Shown: positions 1 through 6,023, counted from the first letter of the stretch. The stretch is 7,314 nucleotides of DNA from Streptosporangiaceae bacterium (GCA_030043395.1 JASHXW010000076.1:1-7314); one strand, 5' to 3'. Translations and numbers: made by a program. The notes: generated from the letters alone by a model not told the origin.

Positions 1-81
1 CCGCTGCCGGCCAGGCTTGAGCCGCTGGCAGAACAGTGCCAGGTTTTCTACGACCAGCTAGCCCGGTATCGGATCGGCTAA
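1..81 (+). CDS. C-terminal tail of a gene entering from the left; possibly sulfotransferase-like
   Basis: Frame 1 is open from the window edge to a TAA at 79-81 and gives 26 residues ending in LARYRIG. About three quarters of the codons end in G or C, as expected for coding DNA in this genome. The tail (an LEPLAEQC stretch, then FYDQLARYRI) reads like the last helix of actinobacterial sulfotransferase-like P-loop proteins, which often end in a 'L-x-L-Y-x-x-L-x-x-H/Y' pattern. That family match is from memory and rests on very few residues. The context helps a little: the class IV aminotransferase two genes downstream belongs to a group that in plants is fused to a sulfotransferase-like domain. 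The gap to the next gene is 88 bp, so co-transcription is possible but not shown. The catalytic part lies outside the window. Confidence is fair that this is coding and low for the function. Confidence 0.5.
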   Translation, partial: PLPARLEPLAEQCQVFYDQLARYRIG

Positions 82-102
82 CGATCGGTCTTCTTGATCA
101 GG

Positions 103-115
103 GCGCAAATTGCGC
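103..115. promoter_or_regulatory. Palindrome GCGCAA-A-TTGCGC upstream of the methyltransferase gene
   Basis: This is a perfect 6-bp inverted repeat around a single base, in the 88-bp gap between the upstream stop codon and the methyltransferase start. The spacer is too short for a stable RNA hairpin of this form, so a dimeric regulator's operator is the likelier reading. A TTGATC at 94-99 lies just to the left and resembles a -35 box, but I see no good -10 at the matching distance. No regulator gene is in the window. The role is inferred. Confidence 0.35.
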
Positions 116-169
116 ATCCATTCGCTAAAGGAGCCCCGATCATGAGGCCCAACCCGGAAAGGAGCCGAT

Positions 170-1120
170 GTGAGTCAGCCCGCCCCGCTTACCGAGGGCA
201 CCTCGCTGGTCGTCCACATGTCCCTCCTGGCCCGCGCGCCCGAGCGCATATTGGCTTTGCGGCTGGCGATGTCGTCATCGATCGGGCCGGAGTCGGTCGT
301 GCTCGACGCCGGATGCGGTTCGCTGGCCGTGCTCGCCATCATGGCGGCCCGGCTCGGCGCCCGCAGGGTCGTCGCCGCGGACATCGGCGGTCTTGACACG
401 GCCCGGGCCCTGGCGGAGGAAAACGGCGTCGCTGACCGGATCGAGTTCCTCCAGTGCGACCTTGCCGAATTGCCGGACACTCTCGGCCGCTTCGACGTCA
501 TCCTCGGCATGGTTTACAACAACGAGCCCCGCCGGGACCTGGCACAGCAGCAGCTCATGGCCGGGATCTCCTCTCGCTTCGCACACGACGGCACCGCGCT
601 CATCCCCGGCACCGTCCGCTACACCGTCGTTGGCTACGACTCGGCAGGCCCTGACCCGGCTAGCGGTCCGCCCCGAAGCACGCTCCAGGACGGCTGGGAC
701 AGCGCCGTCGGCCAGGCCGAGGCCCTGACCGGAATCACGATGGCCGCAATCCGCGAGTTCCCCAGCGCTGATTACGCCGCCGTCATGGAACAGGGAGCGC
801 AGCCCGGCGGCCGCGCCGCCGGGCACGACATGACTCCCCTCACCGGCCGCGAGGTGTTCGCCGAGATCAGCTACGCCGATCCGGAGACCGCCGCCGCCTA
901 CGCCCCGTCCCTCGACCTCACGGTGACCGCGCCCGGGCGGCTCGACACCACGATCTGGCGCCAGGACCTCATGTTCGGCGACCTGCTCATCCGCAGGACG
1001 GAAGTCAGCTACCCGCTTGTCCCGCCGTGCGACGTCCAGCCAGGCGACACGGCCGTCCTCTCCACCGACGCCAGCTGGGGTGAGGCCATCCCGCTTCGCA
1101 CGCGCCCCGCCTCCGCCTAA
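170..1120 (+). CDS. PRMT-like class I SAM-dependent methyltransferase, degenerate motif I
   Basis: The 316-residue product has the layout of a protein arginine methyltransferase (PRMT). A SAM-binding motif I lies at residues 43-56 (VVLDAGCGSLAVLA), followed by an acidic residue at the end of strand 2 (D71), motif II at 107-114 (RFDVILGM), a strand reading GTALIPGTVRYTV at 141-153, and a C-terminal part with LDLTVTAPGRLD (248-259) and a P-L-x-x-P-x-x-V-x-P-G-D pattern near 282-293, as in the PRMT barrel. Several catalytic features are not typical. The third glycine of motif I is leucine (GCGSL rather than GCGTG), the double-E loop keeps only E119, and no THW loop is visible. It could methylate a small molecule, as the PRMT homologue SznE does to free arginine in streptozotocin biosynthesis, or it may be inactive. 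The GTG start is chosen for the AAAGGAG at 158-164. The aminotransferase follows after 44 bp, probably in one operon. Confidence 0.82.
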   Translation: MSQPAPLTEGTSLVVHMSLLARAPERILALRLAMSSSIGPESVVLDAGCGSLAVLAIMAARLGARRVVAADIGGLDTARALAEENGVADRIEFLQCDLAELPDTLGRFDVILGMVYNNEPRRDLAQQQLMAGISSRFAHDGTALIPGTVRYTVVGYDSAGPDPASGPPRSTLQDGWDSAVGQAEALTGITMAAIREFPSADYAAVMEQGAQPGGRAAGHDMTPLTGREVFAEISYADPETAAAYAPSLDLTVTAPGRLDTTIWRQDLMFGDLLIRRTEVSYPLVPPCDVQPGDTAVLSTDASWGEAIPLRTRPASA

Positions 1121-1164
1121 CATCGAGCCGGAAGAAGCGCAGGGCACGTCAGAAGGGACTTCGC

Positions 1165-2064
1165 ATGCTGCAGGTGTTCGACGAGCGCAATCGCGACATC
1201 ATCGTGAACGTCGGCGGCAAGCTAGCGCACCGCGATCATGCCGGCGTGAGTCCGTTCGACTCAGCAGTCCAGGGTGGCGACGCGGTGTGGGAGGGGCTGC
1301 GGCTGTATCAGGGCCGGATCTTCCGGCTGACCGAGCACCTGGCCAGGCTCCGCCGGTCAGCTCACGCGCTGGCGTTCGACTCGGTGCCTTCGGACGAGGA
1401 GATCACCGAGGAGATCAAGCGCACGCTGGCCGCGAACGGGATGACCGACGGCGTGCACATCAGGCTGACCCTGACCAGGGGTGTGAAGGTCACCAGCGGC
1501 ATGGACCCGCGCCTGAATCAGTCGGGCCCGACGCTTATCGTGCTGCCTGAGTTCAAGGCGCCTGTCTACGCGTCCACCGGGATCACGCTGATCACCTCGA
1601 GCATCCGGCGGCCGGCGGCGGACTCGCTGGATCCGAAGATCCACCACAACAACCTGCTGCCGTCGATCCTGGCCAAGATCGAGGCGAACGTCGCTGGCGC
1701 GGACGACGCGATCATGCTGGACAACCGTGGCTTCGTCGCGGAGACCAACGCGACGAACGTGTTCTTCGTGACCGACGGCGTGCTCGCAACGCCCACATCC
1801 GCCGCCTGCCCGGAAGGGATCACTCGCGAGGCAGTGCTCGAGCTAGCCCTGGCTGACGGCATCACGTGCAAGGTCGCTGACTACTCGATGGTGCAGATCT
1901 ACAACGCCGACGAGGTGTTCGTCACCGGGACGATGGGCGGCATCGCGCCGGTGATCACTGTTGACGGCCGCTCGATCGGCGACGGCGCGCCGGGGCCGGT
2001 CACCAAGCGACTGACCGACCTGCTTGCCGACCTGACCGCCAAGGCCGGCACGCGCGTGGCCTAG
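1165..2064 (+). CDS. Class IV PLP-dependent aminotransferase (BCAT/D-amino acid aminotransferase fold)
   Basis: The 299-residue protein is a complete fold-type IV aminotransferase, the usual length for the family. Visible landmarks are GGDAVWEGLRLY (37-48), IFRLTEHLARL (52-62), the catalytic lysine in SLDPKIHHNNLLP (K158), a PLP-contacting glutamate in VAETNATNVFF (E193), GITREA (218-223), TGTMGGIAPV (254-263) and IGDGAPGPVTKRL (271-283). It should move an amino group between an amino acid and a 2-oxo acid in the cytoplasm. The HIRLTLTRGVKVTSGMDP segment and the KIHHNN active-site loop match, from memory, the plant branched-chain aminotransferase-like proteins better than E. coli IlvE. I therefore do not call it IlvE; the substrate is unknown. 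The ATG has AGAAGGGA at 1151-1158. The gene follows the methyltransferase by 44 bp and its stop codon overlaps that of the convergent GH3 gene. Confidence 0.93.
   Translation: MLQVFDERNRDIIVNVGGKLAHRDHAGVSPFDSAVQGGDAVWEGLRLYQGRIFRLTEHLARLRRSAHALAFDSVPSDEEITEEIKRTLAANGMTDGVHIRLTLTRGVKVTSGMDPRLNQSGPTLIVLPEFKAPVYASTGITLITSSIRRPAADSLDPKIHHNNLLPSILAKIEANVAGADDAIMLDNRGFVAETNATNVFFVTDGVLATPTSAACPEGITREAVLELALADGITCKVADYSMVQIYNADEVFVTGTMGGIAPVITVDGRSIGDGAPGPVTKRLTDLLADLTAKAGTRVA
2061..2064. other. CTAG shared by two convergent stop codons
   Basis: TAG on the + strand (2062-2064) ends the aminotransferase, and TAG on the - strand (2063-2061) ends the GH3 gene. The two genes overlap by four bases with no spacer, so a terminator for either must lie inside the other gene. 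Confidence 0.9.
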
Positions 2065-3377
2065 CTCTTCGGCATCGTCGCGCGCAGCGCCAGCACCCGC
2101 TCAGCGGAAGCCGTGAAGGCGCTGGTGTTGAGCACGCCGTGTTCGTAGTCGTAGTCCAGCGACCGCAGTGCCGCCTGGCCCTGGGAAACCTCGCCTACTG
2201 CGCAAAGCAGCAGGTCCATGCCAGCACGGGCGGCCAGCGTGGCGCGGTGCGCGGTCGAGCCGAAGTTCCGCAGCGCGCCGGCCTCCAGCGCGTCGGTGAT
2301 GGTCACCCCGCCGAAACCGAGCCGCTGCCGCAACTCGCCTTGCACGATGGTCGACGACAGGCCAGCAGGGTACTTCTTGTCCAGCGCCGGATAGATCGCC
2401 CAGTCGACCATGACGAGCTTGACGCCAGACGCGATCGCCGACTTGTACGGGTACTCGTCGATCGTCCTGATCTGGTGCAGCGTCAAGTGCAGCGTGACGG
2501 GCTCGACGTCGGTGTCCTCCGACGCCGTCGCCGCACCGAGCCCGGGGAAGTGCTTGGCCGTCGCCGCCACCCCGCCCTTTTGCAGCGCGGTGATGAAGTC
2601 GGTGCCCAGCTCGGAGACCACATCGGGGTTCTGGCTGTAGGAGCGTTGGTACTGGTCGTCGAAGTCTCCCGGCGTGCGGTAGACATCGAGAACCGGCGCC
2701 AGGTTGAGGTTCAGGCCGTAGCTGCGCAGGTTCGCGGCAGCTCCCTTTCCCGCGGCGGTCGCAGCCGCAGAGGGGTCAGATGCCTCCCCGATCTCCTTCT
2801 CCGACAGCACGGGCGCTCCCGGCAGCCGGCGCACCTCACCACCTTCCTGGTCCGTCATGAGCAGGAGGGGCAGGTGCACGGGGTTAGTCGAGCTGGCGTT
2901 GGCCTTCTCGAGCTCGGCGACCACGTTCTTGAAGTTGGCCAGGTCGGCCTGACTGGTACCGATGTTGCCGGTGAAGAAGATGACGCCAGCCGCCTCGCCG
3001 TGGCTGATCAGCGTCAGCAGGCTGGCAGGGGGCGTGAGCCCGCTATAGCTGTAGATCACCCGCTGGCCCGCGAGCTGCAGCGGAGTGAGGTTCGCCACTA
3101 TGGCCTTCGCACGGGGTATCCCGGCCGCGCTGGGTGAGACGACGCCGGGTCGTAGTCCGATGGCTGCGGACACAGCTGTGACCCCCGACTTGTGCCCAGT
3201 GTCGTGGCCATCGGTAACGCTGTGGCTCTTGCCGGACTGCGGCTTCGAGGGCCCGGTGTTCCCGGTGCCCGGGTGTGACGGCGTGTTGTGCCCGGCCGCA
3301 CCCACGGCAAAGTAGACGGCGACGGCAGCAACCACCGCAAGGCCGGTCACCAGCGCGACCAGCTTTGACCCGCGCAC
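2061..3377 (-). CDS. Exported glycoside hydrolase family 3 protein (NagZ-like), acid/base His absent
   Basis: With the GTG at 3377 the product is 438 residues. MRGSK leads into a hydrophobic stretch (about 5-27) that acts as signal peptide or anchor (no lipobox cysteine). A Gly/Pro/Ser/Thr-rich linker covers about 30-85, then a GH3 TIM barrel from about 95 to the end. Motifs are DQEGGEVRRL (176-185), KHFPGLG (275-281) and GGVTITDALE, whose D362 is the expected nucleophile. GH3 enzymes of this type remove N-acetylglucosamine from cell-wall fragments or similar substrates. NagZ proteins carry the acid/base His in a D-S-H after KHFPGHG; here the loop reads SEDTD, so that His is missing, as I recall for a KHFPGLG subgroup in actinobacteria. 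The start is supported by AAGGGGG at 3387-3393, nine bases upstream. The frame stays open up to a GTG at 3644, but that extension would put 89 atypical residues, including a TTA codon, before the signal peptide. Confidence 0.85.
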   Translation of the reverse strand: MRGSKLVALVTGLAVVAAVAVYFAVGAAGHNTPSHPGTGNTGPSKPQSGKSHSVTDGHDTGHKSGVTAVSAAIGLRPGVVSPSAAGIPRAKAIVANLTPLQLAGQRVIYSYSGLTPPASLLTLISHGEAAGVIFFTGNIGTSQADLANFKNVVAELEKANASSTNPVHLPLLLMTDQEGGEVRRLPGAPVLSEKEIGEASDPSAAATAAGKGAAANLRSYGLNLNLAPVLDVYRTPGDFDDQYQRSYSQNPDVVSELGTDFITALQKGGVAATAKHFPGLGAATASEDTDVEPVTLHLTLHQIRTIDEYPYKSAIASGVKLVMVDWAIYPALDKKYPAGLSSTIVQGELRQRLGFGGVTITDALEAGALRNFGSTAHRATLAARAGMDLLLCAVGEVSQGQAALRSLDYDYEHGVLNTSAFTASAERVLALRATMPKS

Positions 3378-3482
3378 GGGCAACCACCCCCTTCGGGCGC
3401 TGGCCGCATGCGGCCATCCCCCGTCCCCGGCGTATTGCTGGCTCGTGACGCCTGGTCTGCCTTGGCCAGCTACATTCGCCCG

Positions 3483-3497
3483 GGAACGCGGCGTTCC
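3483..3497. promoter_or_regulatory. Inverted repeat GGAACGC-G-GCGTTCC
   Basis: A perfect 7-bp inverted repeat around one base, the longest perfect dyad I found in the divergent region. It lies 106-120 bp upstream of the GH3 start. It contains GAAC-N5-GTTC, which resembles a LexA box but with five spacer bases rather than four. An operator for an unknown dimeric regulator is the likely reading. Confidence 0.35.
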
Positions 3498-3513
3498 TGA
3501 CCGTGTAGCCCGG

Positions 3514-3534
3514 TGGGTACCCATGGCTGCCATG
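3514..3534. promoter_or_regulatory. Two overlapping palindromes, TGGGTACCCA and CATGGC-T-GCCATG
   Basis: A perfect 10-bp palindrome at 3514-3523 overlaps by two bases a 13-bp inverted repeat at 3522-3534. They lie between the GH3 and VOC genes and 16 bp from the dyad ending at 3497. Possible operators; chance is not excluded. Confidence 0.25.
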
Positions 3535-3628
3535 CTACGGAGGCCTAACGACCACTGCGGCCCGAACGAATCCCGCAATCGCCTGACTGGCATAGCACTG
3601 CCCGATACGCTGCCGCTGGACACGCAAC

Positions 3629-3650
3629 GTGATCCGATGATCACTCATCA
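3629..3650. promoter_or_regulatory. Overlapping inverted repeats GTGATC-N4-GATCAC and ATGAT-N5-ATCAT
   Basis: GTGATC (3629-3634) and GATCAC (3639-3644) form a perfect 6-bp dyad around CGAT. ATGAT (3636-3640) and ATCAT (3646-3650) form a second dyad that reuses its right half. The pair sits 76-97 bp upstream of the VOC start codon, a typical place for a GntR- or TetR-like operator. The regulator is unknown. Confidence 0.35.
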
Positions 3651-3687
3651 TGCGCGTCGTTCGCGGTCATCGAGATCTCTGGGTGTG

Positions 3688-3697
3688 GGTAGCTACC
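3688..3697. promoter_or_regulatory. Perfect palindrome GGTAGCTACC near the VOC start
   Basis: A 10-bp palindrome whose right edge is 28 bp from the VOC start codon, just upstream of its ribosome binding site. A GAGATCTC palindrome lies at 3672-3679. It could be an operator near the transcription start; short enough to be chance. Confidence 0.2.
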
Positions 3698-3725
3698 TGT
3701 AGTCATCGCAAGCCCTGGAGGAGCA

Positions 3726-4526
3726 ATGGTGCAGCGCGACACGCCATGGCCCGCCGGCACTCCGTGCTGGGTAGACCTGGCGACCGACGACGTGGCGAGG
3801 GCCACGAACTTCTACTCGTCTTTGTTCGGCTGGGATACCCAGGTGGGGCCGCCGGAGACCGGCGGTTACGTCATGTGCGAGGTCGCCAGCAGGCCAGTGG
3901 CCGGCATCGGTCCGAAGATGGGACCTGCCGAGGAGCCGAACGCCTGGACGACGTACTTGGCCACGGAGGACGCCGACGACACCGCGAGCAAGATCACGTC
4001 GGCGGGCGGTCAGGTGGTCGCAGAGCCGTTCGACGTGTTCGACATCGGCCGCATGGCCGTCGCGATCGACCCGGGGGGTGCGCCCTTCGGCATCTGGCAA
4101 GCCAACAAGCACAGCGGCATGCAGCTGGCGAACGAGCCAGGCGCGGTGTGCTGGAACGAGAACATGAGCCGTAACTTCGAGCAGAACAAGGACTTCTACA
4201 ACGCCGTGTTCGGCTATGAGTACGACGACATGAGCAGCGACGGCTTCGGCTACGCGACGTTCAAGACCGACGGCGACTCGATCGGCGGGATCGGCGATCT
4301 CGGCACGGTGCCCGCACCTGCTGAGGCGCCTTCGCACTGGATGACCTACTTCACGGTCAGCGACGCCGACTCGACGATCGACATCGCCACGAAGCTCGGC
4401 GGAACGGTGATCAGGCCGGCCTGGGACAGCCCGTACGGCCGGATGGCGATACTTGCCGACGACCAGGGCGCTGTCTTCGCGATCATGGGCACGACCACCG
4501 GCGGCGAGGAGCCCGGCGAGGAGTAA
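3726..4526 (+). CDS. Two-domain VOC (glyoxalase-fold) family protein, CFP30B-like
   Basis: The 266 residues form two tandem VOC modules, about 10-125 and 140-255. The repeat shows in FYSSLFGWD versus FYNAVFGYE, in AWTTYLATEDAD versus HWMTYFTVSDAD, and in GRMAVAIDPGGAPFGIW versus GRMAILADDQGAVFAIM. WVDLATDD near the start, FGIWQANKH and the following 'NEPGAVCWNE' strongly recall mycobacterial CFP30B (Rv0577, about 260 residues), linked to methylglyoxal handling. Where glyoxalases have metal-binding His/Glu at the strand ends, this protein has W, M or other residues, so a metal-dependent lyase is not supported; a binding or unknown catalytic role is. No signal peptide is visible, so it is likely cytoplasmic. 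The ATG follows GGAGGAG at 3717-3723 closely; the GTG codon right after it is an alternative start with more usual spacing. The gene stands alone, divergent from GH3. Confidence 0.9.
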   Translation: MVQRDTPWPAGTPCWVDLATDDVARATNFYSSLFGWDTQVGPPETGGYVMCEVASRPVAGIGPKMGPAEEPNAWTTYLATEDADDTASKITSAGGQVVAEPFDVFDIGRMAVAIDPGGAPFGIWQANKHSGMQLANEPGAVCWNENMSRNFEQNKDFYNAVFGYEYDDMSSDGFGYATFKTDGDSIGGIGDLGTVPAPAEAPSHWMTYFTVSDADSTIDIATKLGGTVIRPAWDSPYGRMAILADDQGAVFAIMGTTTGGEEPGEE

Positions 4527-4530
4527 GGCG

Positions 4531-4550
4531 GCCAGCCGGCGATCACTGGC
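4531..4550. terminator. Weak hairpin between convergent VOC and MFS genes
   Basis: GCCAG (4531-4535) and CTGGC (4546-4550) can pair around a 10-base loop, spanning the 16-bp gap between the two convergent stop codons. There is no T-tract on either side. It could serve both genes, but the stem is short. Confidence 0.22.
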
Positions 4551-6021
4551 GGGCGGGCTCGGCCGCGCTGTCGGCCTGCCCGCCGGTGAACTCGGCGGCG
4601 ACCCGGTCAGCGGTCGACCTGGCCCACCTGCCCGTCGTGCTCAGGCTCACTACGAGCACGAGCACGCCGCAACCGGCGATCAGCCACCAGCCCACGTGGC
4701 TGGCCTGCACGAAACCGGTTCGCAGCGGTCCGGACAGGACGGAGACGACCGCGGATCCGATCACGGCCACGCCAAGCGACGAGCCGACTGACCTGCTGGT
4801 CGAGGCCACGGCAGCGGCGACACCGGCCTGCGCACGCGGCATGCCCGACACTGCCGTGTTCGTGATGGGGGCGTTGATCAGCCCGAAGCCGAGGCCGAAT
4901 ATCAGGAAGCTCACCACCAGGCTGAGCGCGGATGTGCTCGCGCCGAGCCTGGTCAGCGTGACCGCGCTCACGGTGATCGCGATGCTGGCGATGACCAGTG
5001 GCAGCCGCGGCCCGCGAGCGGCGACAATCCGCCCGGACATCGGCGCGAAGATCGCCGTCATCGCGGCCATCGGGAGCAAGTAAAGGCCGGCGTGCAGCGC
5101 GGAGAAGCCGCGGACGTCCTGCAGGTAGAGCGTGCTGAGCAGCAGGAACCCGCCCAGTCCGGCGAACGCCGCCACCGCGATCATCGTCGCCCCGGAGAAC
5201 GGCGCGCTTCGGAAGAACCTGACGTCGAGCAGCGGCTCGCGCCGGCGACTCTCGTAGATCGCGAAGGCGGCGGCCGCTATCACCGACGCGGCGAAGCAGC
5301 CAAGGATGCGCGGCGAGCTCCAGCCACGACCGGGACCTTCGATGATCGCGTAGACCAGCGTCGCGAGAGTGACCATCACCAGGAGCTGGCCGACTGGATC
5401 GAACCGGCGCGGCACGGGAGCCTTGGACTCGGGCACGAACAGCGCCGTCAGCACGATCGCCGTCAGCCCGATCGGAATGTTGATCCAGAAGATGCTCCGC
5501 CAGCCGACCGAGCTGACGAGCAGTCCGCCGGCGACCGGCCCAAGTGCCATGCTGAGGCCGACGACGCCGCCCCAGACACCGATCGCCCGCGCGCGCTCGC
5601 TCGGCTCGGTGAACGTGTTGGTGATGATGGACATCGCGACCGGGTTGAGCATCGACCCGCCGATCGCCTGGAGCATTCGGAACGCCACGAGCGCCTCAAG
5701 GTTGGGCGCGAGGCTGCAGAGCAGCGAGCCCAGCGTGAAGAGCGCCAGGCCGACCTGGAAAGTGCGCCGGCGGCCCACCCGGTCCGCTGTCGAGCCCGAC
5801 AGCATGAGCAGGCTAGCCAGCACAAGGGCATAGGCCGCGACGATCCACTGCAGGCCGGACACGCTCGCGTGCAGCTGGTGCTGGATCGAGGGCAGCGCGA
5901 CGTTCACGACCGTGAGGTCGAGCCCCACGATGAACAGGCTCATGCAGCAGATCGCGAGGATCAGCATCCGGCGCGAGCGGCTCAGCTCGCCAGCGACCAA
6001 CAACCCTCGTGCGCGCGCCAT
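4543..6021 (-). CDS. MFS drug efflux transporter, DHA2 family (14 TM, EmrB/QacA type)
   Basis: From the ATG at 6021 the product has 492 residues, typical for the DHA2 family, with hydrophobic segments throughout. Family signatures are clear: LDLTVVNVALPSI in TM1 (34-46), motif A GSTADRVGRRRT between TM2 and TM3 (76-87), motif B RMLQAIGGSMLNP in TM4 (115-127) and the antiporter motif C GVVGLSMALGPVAGG in TM5 (152-166). It should export hydrophobic or cationic drugs or a metabolite across the cytoplasmic membrane in exchange for protons; the substrate cannot be told. The frame stays open 47 codons further upstream, but that stretch is hydrophilic and Arg-rich and would overlap the ABC permease gene, so I reject it. 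There is no clear SD before the ATG. A palindrome ends three bases from the start codon, so transcription is probably repressor-controlled. Confidence 0.93.
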   Translation of the reverse strand: MARARGLLVAGELSRSRRMLILAICCMSLFIVGLDLTVVNVALPSIQHQLHASVSGLQWIVAAYALVLASLLMLSGSTADRVGRRRTFQVGLALFTLGSLLCSLAPNLEALVAFRMLQAIGGSMLNPVAMSIITNTFTEPSERARAIGVWGGVVGLSMALGPVAGGLLVSSVGWRSIFWINIPIGLTAIVLTALFVPESKAPVPRRFDPVGQLLVMVTLATLVYAIIEGPGRGWSSPRILGCFAASVIAAAAFAIYESRRREPLLDVRFFRSAPFSGATMIAVAAFAGLGGFLLLSTLYLQDVRGFSALHAGLYLLPMAAMTAIFAPMSGRIVAARGPRLPLVIASIAITVSAVTLTRLGASTSALSLVVSFLIFGLGFGLINAPITNTAVSGMPRAQAGVAAAVASTSRSVGSSLGVAVIGSAVVSVLSGPLRTGFVQASHVGWWLIAGCGVLVLVVSLSTTGRWARSTADRVAAEFTGGQADSAAEPARQ

Positions 6022-6023
6022 GA

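Larger units (their letters stand above)
3378..3725. promoter_or_regulatory. Divergent intergenic region with clustered inverted repeats
   Basis: About 350 bp separate the GH3 start (- strand, 3377) from the VOC gene start (+ strand, 3726). The region must hold the promoters of both genes. I find no convincing -35/-10 pair in either direction. It does hold at least five short dyads, listed separately. It carries SD sites only at its two ends: AAGGGGG (3387-3393, - strand) and GGAGGAG (3717-3723, + strand). Reading frames are open through part of it, but their products lack recognisable family features. Confidence 0.6.

Noticed and set aside
82..102. Intrinsic terminator after the first gene
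   Set aside because: Repeated GATC-containing words (GATCGG, TGATCA) are present, but no stable stem with a T-tract can be drawn.
275..1147. Long open frame on the - strand opposite the methyltransferase
   Set aside because: Its product is of low-complexity, Gly/Arg/Ala-rich composition with no family motif. High GC content leaves such frames open opposite real genes.
1165..2064. Assignment of the aminotransferase as IlvE
   Set aside because: The active-site loop (DPKIHHNN) and TGTMGG segment differ from IlvE (AKAGGNYL, SGTAAE), and the neighbours are not branched-chain amino acid genes.
2139..3137. 332-codon open frame on the + strand opposite the GH3 gene
   Set aside because: The product is Arg/Gln/Val-rich with no recognisable domain, while the - strand frame carries clear GH3 motifs over the same bases.
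3484..3496. LexA (SOS) box in GAACGCGGCGTTC
   Set aside because: The half-sites match GAAC and GTTC, but the spacer is five bases rather than the four of the actinobacterial consensus.
3445..3702. 85-codon open frame on the + strand in the GH3/VOC gap
   Set aside because: It has no SD at its ATG, no family motif and an atypical composition; the region is better read as regulatory.
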